NCBI GenBank assembly: GCA_028293005.1
Contig: JAQGLH010000111.1
Coordinates: 1 to 6,710 of the forward strand
Direction of reading: 5' to 3'
From: Alphaproteobacteria bacterium
Lineage (GTDB): Bacteria > Pseudomonadota > Alphaproteobacteria > Sphingomonadales > Sphingomonadaceae
Length of the DNA: 6,710 nucleotides
Part shown: one piece after another, positions 1 to 5,600 of the stretch
Layout: each line of letters opens with the position of its first letter
How positions within the stretch are numbered: position 1 is the stretch's first letter
The notes under the pieces: generated by a model
The model's input: the letters and a program-made list of their open reading frames with translations, nothing else
Told to the model about the DNA's origin: nothing
Databases searched by the model: none
Made by a program: the position numbers and the translations under genes

Positions 1-1
1 C

Positions 2-100
2 CTGCCAGTTGTCTTCAAACCCTACCGGCTAGAGGCGCTCGCGATCGCGCTCGACAAGGCGCTGGGCGATGCGCTGGTGCCTGGTCGAGACAATCGCTGA
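2..100 (+). CDS. Response regulator receiver domain, C-terminal fragment (5' end outside window)
   Basis: An open frame runs in from the left edge and ends at TGA 98-100, giving 32 residues that begin LPVVFKPYRLEALAIALDKA. The 'hydrophobic-P-hydrophobic-x-K-P-[YF]' stretch is the end of beta-5 of a CheY-like receiver, with the invariant lysine (sixth visible residue) that contacts the phosphoryl group. The following EALAIALDKAL fits alpha-5. Only about nine residues follow that helix, so no DNA-binding output domain is present after the receiver. The protein is therefore either a stand-alone receiver or one with its receiver at the C-terminus, for example a hybrid kinase. The phosphorylated aspartate and the partner kinase lie outside the window. 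The call depends on a short motif but the pattern is characteristic. Confidence 0.7.
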   Translation: MPVVFKPYRLEALAIALDKALGDALVPGRDNR

Positions 101-155
101 GGTCCTTCGATCTCCCGACGCGGAGCGATCGGAGCGCCGCGCCAGATCATTAGGT

Positions 156-196
156 CGCCGGAAAAAGGCCACGGGAGCAAAGCCGGCGGTTTGTTT
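156..196 (+). terminator. Possible terminator between convergent genes
   Basis: CGCCGG (156-161) pairs with CCGGCG (183-188) across a 21-nt loop, and the right arm is followed by GTTTGTTT. It lies just after the response-regulator stop and before the convergent permease stop. The loop is long and the T-tract is interrupted, so this is only a weak candidate for an intrinsic terminator of the plus-strand gene. Nothing else is seen in the 110-bp gap. Confidence 0.3.
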
Positions 197-210
197 GCCG
201 ATGATGCCGC

Positions 211-951
211 TCAGGTGAAGATGAGCTTGGCACCCGCTATCACGAGAACGCAGCCGAGAGCCTGCAACAAGCGGGGTACCGGCAAGATCGACAAGCCCAA
301 TTTGGTGCCGGCCAGGGCGCCGGTCGCGACGGCCACCACGAAATAGGGCAATTCGCGGGGCAGCCCGCCGACGCTGCTCAGATTGCCGGCGAGCCCGGCG
401 ATCGAGACGCAGAGAATGAACCCGGCGGAAGTCCCCGATGTCTTTCGAACCGACTCCCACCCGAAGAACAAGATGAGCGGGCTCAGGAAGATGCCCCCGC
501 CGGTTCCCGTCAGGCCCGACAGGAATCCGATCCCCGCGCCGCTCCCGATCGCGACGATCGGCGGTGGCTGCTTCGGCGCTTTCAGCGAGGCCAATTCCCT
601 CGGCCAAAGCAGCCGCAAGGCTGCCACCCACAGCACTATTCCCACGATCGGGCGATAGGTTCCCGCGGGTAACGTCACCCCTCCCGCGACGAAAGCGGCC
701 GGGACCGCGCCCAGCACGAAAAGCGCGAGCAGCCGTGGGTTGATCTGTCCGGCGCGGGCGAAGCGAAAGGTGGTGAAGCTGGCGACGACGATGTTCAGGA
801 CAAGCGCCGTCGGCCGCATTGTCGCAGGCGCCACCGCGAACAACGCCATGATCGCCAGGTAACCCGATGCACCCGCATGGCCCACGGAGGTGTAGAGTGC
901 CGCTGCCAGCGCCATCAGCGCGGCGATCATGAGGATCGTGGAAGTGTCCAT
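211..951 (-). CDS. TSUP (TauE/SafE) family membrane permease
   Basis: A 246-residue integral membrane protein of the TSUP family, which includes sulfite, sulfoacetate and other organosulfur anion transporters of the inner membrane. Both family repeats are present. The first has the glycine-rich GHAGASGYLA (residues 24-33) and the second has GLTGTGGGIFLSPL (146-159). Hydrophobic segments are visible at about 6-22, 30-42, 48-62, 73-92, 100-116, 132-146, 150-164, 173-195, 201-220 and 228-245. The C-terminus closes with the usual G-x-x-L-x-x-AG-x-KL pattern, so the protein appears complete and of typical length. The ATG at 951 has only a poor Shine-Dalgarno, and the next ATG (930) has none better, so the first was kept. 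The gene is monocistronic here, convergent with the response regulator and divergent from the small exported protein. The transported anion cannot be assigned, because no sulfur-metabolism gene is adjacent. Confidence 0.9.
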   Translation of the reverse strand: MDTSTILMIAALMALAAALYTSVGHAGASGYLAIMALFAVAPATMRPTALVLNIVVASFTTFRFARAGQINPRLLALFVLGAVPAAFVAGGVTLPAGTYRPIVGIVLWVAALRLLWPRELASLKAPKQPPPIVAIGSGAGIGFLSGLTGTGGGIFLSPLILFFGWESVRKTSGTSAGFILCVSIAGLAGNLSSVGGLPRELPYFVVAVATGALAGTKLGLSILPVPRLLQALGCVLVIAGAKLIFT

Positions 952-1233
952 AATGGGAAGTCTCGCCCTTTCCCGCCGACAGCTCGTTCGTGCGCGCGAA
1001 CCTGCCTGCGCACTTCACACAGCTGGTCGTGCTACGGCAGAAGTGGTGGGCGCGAACAGCCCCATGGCCAGCCGGGCGCCTCGCCACGCGCACGGCCCTT
1101 TCGCGGACTTTCGAGGAGCGTTGCGCCGCGCGTCATCCGTGGTTCATCAAACTCGGCCCAACCTGCCGTGCCCGCCGCGTCGTACGGTCCGGGGCTGCGG
1201 TGTACCGGGTCGCTCCGGCATATTGGGTGTGAT
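952..1233. other. Divergent intergenic spacer without a supportable gene
   Basis: This 282-bp GC-rich spacer lies between the start of the permease (minus) and the start of the small exported protein (plus), so promoters for both should be here. I see no convincing -35/-10 pair. An inverted repeat GTTCG-N6-CGAAC (986-1001) sits 35 bp upstream of the permease ATG and could be an operator, but five-base arms are easily found by chance in such DNA. Open frames crossing the spacer have no recognisable protein features. Confidence 0.4.
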
Positions 1234-1626
1234 TTGAAAAACCTCCTACTGTCGTCGCTCGTCGTGGCCTGCATCCTTCCATCCACCCCGGCCTTGGCAG
1301 CGCCGGTCGAGCACAGAACAGCCAGCCTGATCGTCTACGGAAACGATCCCTGCCCCAAGGGCAAGGGGGATGAGATCGTCGTCTGCGCGCGGCGACCTGA
1401 GAACGAACGCTACAGGATCCCAAAGAGCTTGCGTGACAAGCCCAGGACAGACGCGCCGAGCACATCCTGGGCAGCGCGCTGGGCCGGTCTCGAGGAAGAG
1501 AGCCGCTTCTCGCGCCCCGACAGTTGCTTGGTCGTCGGAACCGGCGGCCAGACCGGGTGCACGCAGGCGATGCTTCGCCAATGGTGGGCCGAGCGCCGCG
1601 CCGCCGCGGCCAATGCGGAGCCCTAG
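1234..1626 (+). CDS. Small exported hypothetical protein of sphingomonad type (TTG start)
   Basis: The predicted product has 130 residues if translation starts at TTG 1234. This start was chosen because it opens directly onto a signal peptide: a lysine, then a hydrophobic core (LLLSSLVVACILP), then PALA^APVE as a signal peptidase I site near residue 22. Upstream in-frame codons give no plausible protein and there is no nearby ATG. The Shine-Dalgarno is weak. The mature part carries YGNDPCPKGKGDEIVVCARRPE-type sequence followed by RYRIPKSLR, which I recognise as a recurrent uncharacterised family of sphingomonads. It has four cysteines, C40/C51 and C98/C109, each pair spaced by 11 residues, which could form two disulfides in the periplasm. 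The C-terminal RQWWAERRAAAA is probably helical. VVAC at residues 10-13 resembles a lipobox, but the h-region before it would be very short. The function is unknown. Confidence 0.75.
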   Translation: MKNLLLSSLVVACILPSTPALAAPVEHRTASLIVYGNDPCPKGKGDEIVVCARRPENERYRIPKSLRDKPRTDAPSTSWAARWAGLEEESRFSRPDSCLVVGTGGQTGCTQAMLRQWWAERRAAAANAEP

Positions 1627-1675
1627 ATCCGGCGCCAGCGGGTGGTGGAGGGGAAGTTTTGGCCCATTCCTGACC

Positions 1676-1718
1676 GGCGGCTTTCGGCCTCCATCACGGG
1701 AGCGCCGCCCTTGTTTTT
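1676..1718 (+). terminator. Candidate intrinsic terminator after the small exported protein
   Basis: GGCGGC (1676-1681) pairs perfectly with GCCGCC (1704-1709). Inside, CTCC (1689-1692) can pair with GGAG (1699-1702), making an interrupted hairpin. It is followed by CTTGTTTTT (1710-1718), a reasonable U-tract for plus-strand transcription. It lies about 50 bp after the stop of the 130-residue protein and within the 159-bp convergent gap before the aldo/keto reductase stop, where a terminator is expected. The bulged stem keeps confidence moderate. No gene is seen in the rest of the gap. Confidence 0.4.
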
Positions 1719-1785
1719 CATGCCATCTAATTCGTCAAACCGTGGATCGAATCTGTTCGACGATCTTGCCTGAGTGGCCGGTGGC

Positions 1786-2649
1786 CTATCTACTTCTGCC
1801 GAAGACAGGGAAAATGCTCGCTGCGCCGTAGTCCGTCTCGTCCTCGAGGCTCTTCAAGGCCTCCATGTCCGGGCCGGAGATCTCGAAGTCTACGCCAGCA
1901 TTGTCCCGCATGTGCGCGGGGTTGGTTGTTTTCGGCAGGGGAAGCAATCCGAGCTGGAGGCAGTAGCGAATGCAGAGCTGAGCTACGCTGACCTCATACT
2001 TCCCAGCCAGGGCGCGAAGCCGCGCGTTCTCTAACACGGCACCGTGGGCAACAGGAGAATAGGCTTCGACCAGGATGCCCTTGGATCGGCAATAGTCGAT
2101 CAGGTCGAATGGCGTGTTGCCGACATGGGTGAGGATCTGATTGGCCATCGGCGCGACGGTGCCGCCGTCGAGAATGTTGTCGAGGTCGACGCGCTCGAAG
2201 TTCGAGACGCCGATGGCGCGAAGCTTGCCCTCGCCATAAGCCTCTTCAAGCGCCCGCCAAGCCTCTAGATTGCCCTCTAAATAGTGCTCGCCCTGCCTGA
2301 ACTCCGCCCACGGCTGGGGGCTATGGATCAGCATCATGTCGATGTGCTCGAGGCCAAGCGCCTGCAGCGATCCGTCGATCCGGTCCTTGGCCTCGGGGTA
2401 GCTCTTGCATTCGGCCGCGAGTTTGGTGGTCACAAAGAACTGGTCGCGAGCGATGCCGCTGGCGCGCAAGCCTTCGCCCACGCCGCGCTCGTTCGCATAG
2501 GCTTGGGCGGTGTCGATATGGCGGTAGCCGACCTCGGCTGCAGATCGCACGATGTGTGCGGCCTCCTCATCGGGAATCATCCAGGTGCCGAACCCCAGTT
2601 TCGGGATCCTGACCCCGTTGGATAGGGTAAACGTCTCTTCGAGTATCAT
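1786..2649 (-). CDS. Aldo/keto reductase (DkgA/DkgB-like, AKR superfamily)
   Basis: A 287-residue cytoplasmic NAD(P)H-dependent oxidoreductase that reduces aldehydes or ketones to alcohols, with a complete AKR (alpha/beta)8 barrel. The AKR tetrad is visible: D46 and Y51 in GYRHIDTAQAYANE, K76 in FVTTKLA and H109 in MLIHSPQPW. The GFGTW block (19-23), RAIGVSNF (144-151) and the late cofactor loop PLPKTTNPAHMRDN (237-250) are also present. At the place where many AKRs have an arginine contacting the NADPH 2'-phosphate there is H246, so cofactor preference may differ. ATG 2649 was chosen because MILEETFTLSNGVRIPKLGFG is a typical AKR start and GAAGG sits 8 nt upstream. The open frame runs further upstream inside the cupin gene but gives no AKR sequence. 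It is the last gene of the four-gene minus-strand operon, 35 bp after the cupin. The substrate is unknown; a carbonyl product of the upstream enzymes is the natural guess. Confidence 0.93.
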   Translation of the reverse strand: MILEETFTLSNGVRIPKLGFGTWMIPDEEAAHIVRSAAEVGYRHIDTAQAYANERGVGEGLRASGIARDQFFVTTKLAAECKSYPEAKDRIDGSLQALGLEHIDMMLIHSPQPWAEFRQGEHYLEGNLEAWRALEEAYGEGKLRAIGVSNFERVDLDNILDGGTVAPMANQILTHVGNTPFDLIDYCRSKGILVEAYSPVAHGAVLENARLRALAGKYEVSVAQLCIRYCLQLGLLPLPKTTNPAHMRDNAGVDFEISGPDMEALKSLEDETDYGAASIFPVFGRSR

Positions 2650-2684
2650 GACGATTGCCTTCGAATTTGCGGAGGTTGCGGCTT

Positions 2685-3185
2685 TCAGCCTTGCGCTAAT
2701 GGCGCGAGATATTCCTCGTCGGTGACCTGCTCCATCCAGGTCACGGGCGTTCCGTTGACCGACTCCTGGATGGCGATGTGGGTCATTGCCTCGTGCGGCG
2801 TGGCGCCGTGCCAATGCTTGTGCTCGGCTGGGCACCACAGGACATCGCCGGCATAGAACTCCAGCTTGGGACCACCTTCGACCTGGGTCCAACCGACGCC
2901 CTCCGTCACGACCAGGGTCTGCCCCGCCGGATGCGTATGCCAGGCCGTGCGTGCGCCTGGCTCGAAGCGGACGAATGCGCCGCCGACGCGGGATGGCTCG
3001 GGCCGCTGGAACTGCCCGGTGATCGTGACCTTGCCGGTGAAGAATGCTTCGGGACCTGCGACGGTCTGGAGGTCCGCCTTGCGAGTGATTTCCATGGAAG
3101 GATGCTCCTTGCCTGACTCGGCCGCAGCGGCGGAAGCGAGGCAGATGGTGATTAACAGTGCGGCGCGATGGCGAGTTCCCGCCAT
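2685..3185 (-). CDS. Cupin of the manganese hydroxynitrile-lyase type, with signal peptide
   Basis: A 166-residue single-domain cupin. The two cupin motifs are clear: FEPGARTAWHTHPAGQTLVV (74-93) and a second containing EHKHWHGATP (121-130). It closely resembles, from memory, the small bacterial cupins that include the Granulicella tundricola (R)-hydroxynitrile lyase. Numbering from M31 reproduces that enzyme's metal ligands (H53, H55, Q59, H94 correspond to H83, H85, Q89, H124 here) and active-site residues (A40, V42, H106, Q110 correspond to A70, V72, H136, Q140). Members bind Mn or Fe; the cellular role of most is unknown. The first 22 or so residues (MAGTRHRAALLITICLASAAAA) look like a signal peptide, implying a periplasmic protein. 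The gene starts 1 nt after the hydrolase stop, so translational coupling is likely. A second start, ATG 3095, has a better Shine-Dalgarno and would yield a leaderless cytoplasmic form. The family assignment is secure; the hydroxynitrile lyase reaction is an inference. Confidence 0.92.
   Translation of the reverse strand: MAGTRHRAALLITICLASAAAAESGKEHPSMEITRKADLQTVAGPEAFFTGKVTITGQFQRPEPSRVGGAFVRFEPGARTAWHTHPAGQTLVVTEGVGWTQVEGGPKLEFYAGDVLWCPAEHKHWHGATPHEAMTHIAIQESVNGTPVTWMEQVTDEEYLAPLAQG
3105..3110 (-). promoter_or_regulatory. Strong internal Shine-Dalgarno for an alternative cupin start
   Basis: Read on the minus strand, AAGGAG lies 9 nt upstream of the in-frame ATG at 3093-3095 (residue M31 of the cupin). 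The start at 3185 has only AGAGAAG, partly within the preceding stop region. Translation from 3095 would give a 136-residue protein without signal peptide that begins exactly where leaderless homologues begin. The hexamer also encodes part of GKEH, so chance occurrence is possible. Confidence 0.5.
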
Positions 3186-3186
3186 A

Positions 3187-4263
3187 TCAAAGCTTCTCTT
3201 TGAAGAACGCGGTGAGCTTATCGAAGGGAATCATGTTCACCCGATCGTAGAGATCGACATGGCCTGCAGCGGTAACGATGTAGAGCTCCTTCGGCTCAGC
3301 GGCCCGCTTGTAGGCGTCCTCGCTGAACTCACGCGAGTGCGCTTCCGATCCGGTGATGAACAGCATTGGCCGTGGGGAGATCGTCTCGATATCGTTGAAC
3401 GGATAGAAGTTGAGAAACTTGACGTTGCTGGTCAGCGTGGGGTGGGTGGTCAGTTCGGGCGACTGCCCCGCAGGAGTAAACTGACCACGCGGCGTGCGGT
3501 AGAAGTCATAGAACTCGTCGCCAATCGGGTCACCGGTCCGCTCATCGGGCGTGCCGCTGGTGTACTTCGTTTCGCCGCCGGCGAACTCGACGTAACGCTG
3601 CTCGGCAGCCGCCGTGATGGTCTGGCGGCGCTGTTCAAGCGTGACGCTCTTCTTGAGCCCGTTCCGGTTGGCGGCGCCCATGTCGTACATGCTGACGGTG
3701 GCAATCGCTTTCAGCCGGGGATCGATCTTGGCGGCGCTGATCGCGAAGCTGCCACTGCCGCAGATTCCGATCACCCCGATACGGTCGCGATCGACGAACG
3801 CCTGCGTGCCGAGGTAATCGACCGCCGAGCTGAACGCTTCGGCATACATGTCCGGGGAAACACGGTTGCGAGCACCTTCGCTTTCGCCCCAGAAGGGCAT
3901 GTCGATCGACAGCGTGACGAAGTCTCGCTCGGCCATCTTGGTGGCGTACAGGTTGGCGCTCTGCTCCTTCACCGCCCCCATCGGGTGGCTGACGACAATG
4001 GCGGCGTGACGTGCGCTCCGATCGAGGTTCTTCGGAACATAGAGATTGCCTGCCACGGTCATCTGATACTGGTTCTTGAAGGTGACCTTCTGCATCGTGA
4101 CCTTATCGCTGACGTAGAAGTTGTTGGCGCCGTTCGACATATCCTGGGCCTTTGCTGTCGTGAGAGTTGCGAGAGGGAGCATGGCGAGCACGACGGCGCC
4201 GAGCGCCAGCACGGTGTGGCGGCCGGTCTTGGCCGTATCGGCGGGCATTTTTCGAGTTCGCAT
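3187..4263 (-). CDS. Secreted alpha/beta hydrolase, dienelactone-hydrolase/YcjY-like
   Basis: A 358-residue protein with an N-terminal export signal: basic MRTRKMPADTAKTGRH, hydrophobic core about 17-34, then TAKA^QD as the probable cleavage site after residue 39. The rest is an alpha/beta hydrolase. HPMGAVKEQ (93-101) fits the oxyanion-hole strand-loop. DRIGVIGICGSGSFAI (160-175) is the nucleophile elbow with Cys168 where most esterases have serine, as in dienelactone hydrolase. FITGSEAHS (302-310) carries a candidate acid (E307), and AAGHVDLYD (332-340) supplies the catalytic histidine H335. An insertion of about 80 residues (200-290) forms a cap-like region. The family hydrolyses esters or lactones; the true substrate is unknown. 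The start at 4263 has TAGGAG 8 nt upstream. It is the second gene of the operon, 17 bp after the transporter stop, and its own stop is 1 nt from the cupin start. The extended annotation (peptidase or acetyl esterase) cannot be decided from sequence alone. Confidence 0.92.
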   Translation of the reverse strand: MRTRKMPADTAKTGRHTVLALGAVVLAMLPLATLTTAKAQDMSNGANNFYVSDKVTMQKVTFKNQYQMTVAGNLYVPKNLDRSARHAAIVVSHPMGAVKEQSANLYATKMAERDFVTLSIDMPFWGESEGARNRVSPDMYAEAFSSAVDYLGTQAFVDRDRIGVIGICGSGSFAISAAKIDPRLKAIATVSMYDMGAANRNGLKKSVTLEQRRQTITAAAEQRYVEFAGGETKYTSGTPDERTGDPIGDEFYDFYRTPRGQFTPAGQSPELTTHPTLTSNVKFLNFYPFNDIETISPRPMLFITGSEAHSREFSEDAYKRAAEPKELYIVTAAGHVDLYDRVNMIPFDKLTAFFKEKL

Positions 4264-4280
4264 CTGAAATACTCCTAGGT

Positions 4281-5507
4281 TCAGTATGAAGGGCTGAGGG
4301 TATCTGCCCGGGCGCGCTCGCCCGCGACCGCCCGCCAGCCGAGGAAAGCGACCAAGGCCGAGAGTCCGAGGATCGCGGCGCCGAGGGTAAAGGTCGCTTC
4401 GTAGCCGGTCGCATCAAAGAGCAGGCCTCCACCGGCGGCGCCGGCGGTGATGGCGATTTGGACCACTGCGACCATCAAGCCGCCGCCCGCTTCGGCATCG
4501 TCGGGCAGGGTCTTGCTCAGCCAGGTCCACCAGGCAACTGGCGCGGCCGTGCCCAGAAGTCCCCATGCGGCGAGCAAGGCCGTCACCACCGGCGCCGACG
4601 TTCCAGTCGCGACCAGGGCGATCGCGATAACCGCCATGGCGAGCGGCAGGGCAACCAACAGGCGATAGAGGTGCGTCTCCACGATCCCCCCGATCACATA
4701 GGTGCCGACGAGGCCCGCTACCCCCAGGACCAGCAGCATCGCGGAGAGCATCGCGCCCTCAACCCCGGTCACTGTCTCAAGGAACGGGCGCAGGTAGGTG
4801 AACAAGGTGAACTGGCCCATGAAAAACAGGGCGACCGCCGCCATCCCCCAAGCAACGTTGGGACGCAGCAGCACGCCGATCGGTCCGGCAACCCGTTCTC
4901 CGGACCTGCCGGGCATCGATGGAAGCGTGGCGAACAGCCATAGCAGGGTAGCGGCGGCGAGCGGTACGATGGCGAAGAACGCGCCGCGCCAGCCAATGTA
5001 CTGGCCGAAGAAGCTGCCGAGCGGCGCAGCAAGGGTCGTGGCGAGCGCGTTGCCGCCATTGAGCACGGCAAGCCCGCGTGACACGTCCTTCTCCGGGACG
5101 AGACGGATGACGGTCGCCGCCGACATCGACCAAAAGCCGCCTATCACCACGCCAAGCAGCGCTCGGCCAATGAGCAGGATCGGGAAATTTGGCGCGAAAG
5201 TAGCGATGACGCCCGACAGCAGCATCAGGCCGGTGAGCGCCAGCAGCAACGCGCGGCGATCGATGCCTTGGCTGATCTTGGCGATGAACAGGGCGGTGAA
5301 GACCGCGAACACGCCCGACACGGAGATTGCCTGGCCGGCCTGTCCCTCGGTGAGGTGGAGATCGGCCGCCATCGGCGTCAGGAGACTGACTGGCATGAAC
5401 TCGGCGGCGACCAAGGTCGATACGCACAGCGTGAGAGCGAAGACGGCTCCCCATGACGAGGCAGGCGGCGGCGCGGTCTCGCCAAAATGTGCAGGATGGT
5501 TGGTCAT
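4281..5507 (-). CDS. MFS transporter, DHA1 drug/nucleoside efflux type (NepI-like)
   Basis: A 408-residue inner-membrane proton antiporter with about 12 hydrophobic segments between residues 20 and 395. The N-terminal half has AAEFMPVSLLTPMAADL (34-50), a degenerate motif A around KISQGIDRRALLL (77-89), motif B LLIGRALLGVVIGGFW (111-126) with R115, and motif C-like APLGSFFGQYIGWRG (161-175). The text 'EF-PVSLLTPMA-DL', 'LLIGRA-LG---GGFW-MSA', 'RLVP' and 'APLGSF-G--IGWR' closely resembles, from memory, E. coli NepI, the purine ribonucleoside efflux protein. However, this family also exports sugars and drugs, so the substrate is left open. ATG 5507 is preceded by GAGGAAGCTT, giving a good Shine-Dalgarno. 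It is the first gene of the minus-strand operon and is divergent from the LysR gene by 93 bp, the common pairing for a LysR-controlled efflux pump. Confidence 0.93.
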   Translation of the reverse strand: MTNHPAHFGETAPPPASSWGAVFALTLCVSTLVAAEFMPVSLLTPMAADLHLTEGQAGQAISVSGVFAVFTALFIAKISQGIDRRALLLALTGLMLLSGVIATFAPNFPILLIGRALLGVVIGGFWSMSAATVIRLVPEKDVSRGLAVLNGGNALATTLAAPLGSFFGQYIGWRGAFFAIVPLAAATLLWLFATLPSMPGRSGERVAGPIGVLLRPNVAWGMAAVALFFMGQFTLFTYLRPFLETVTGVEGAMLSAMLLVLGVAGLVGTYVIGGIVETHLYRLLVALPLAMAVIAIALVATGTSAPVVTALLAAWGLLGTAAPVAWWTWLSKTLPDDAEAGGGLMVAVVQIAITAGAAGGGLLFDATGYEATFTLGAAILGLSALVAFLGWRAVAGERARADTLSPSY

Positions 5508-5600
5508 AAGCTTCCTCAGTGCGTGACGCCCTATCTAGTCCGCGCGCATTCATTCAATTAGATGGCAAGATCCGTATGCGGCACTGAATGAGGCTCATAG
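5508..5600. promoter_or_regulatory. Divergent promoter/operator region between MFS operon and lysR gene
   Basis: This 93-bp region must hold the promoters of both directions and is the expected binding site of the LysR protein. Visible inverted repeats: TCATTCA (5550-5556) with TGAATGA (5585-5591); TCAGTGC (5516-5522) with GCACTGA (5581-5587); ATCTA (5533-5537) with TAGAT (5559-5563). The middle part is AT-richer than its surroundings. A possible plus-strand promoter is TTCAAT (5553-5558), 16 bp, TATGCG (5575-5580), which would overlap the first repeat and fit autorepression. The promoter boxes are weak matches. TGAGG at 5589-5593 is the probable ribosome binding site of the regulator, 7 nt before its ATG. 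Confidence 0.55.

Noticed and set aside
29..1093. A 354-codon minus-strand frame spanning the permease gene and the adjoining spacer.
   Set aside because: The translation is arginine-rich and low in hydrophobic structure, while the overlapping frame at 211-951 encodes a complete TSUP permease.
990..1232. An 80-codon plus-strand frame upstream of the small exported protein.
   Set aside because: The composition is rich in Arg and Trp with no domain or ribosome site; it looks like random open frame in GC-rich DNA.
1721..1732. TGCCATCTAATT here recurs inverted at 5556-5567 in the lysR/MFS promoter, suggesting a second regulator site or a duplicated island edge.
   Set aside because: A few shared 12-mers are expected by chance in a window of this size when both strands are compared, and the flanking bases do not match.
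2866..4278. A 470-codon open frame on the plus strand antisense to the secreted hydrolase and part of the cupin gene.
   Set aside because: It lies opposite genes with clear signal peptides and catalytic motifs, its translation has no recognisable domain, and long antisense frames are expected in GC-rich codon-biased DNA.
4777..5553. Long alternative frames on both strands over the 5' part of the MFS gene (258 and 242 codons).
   Set aside because: They are out-of-phase shadows of a complete transporter with conserved MFS motifs.
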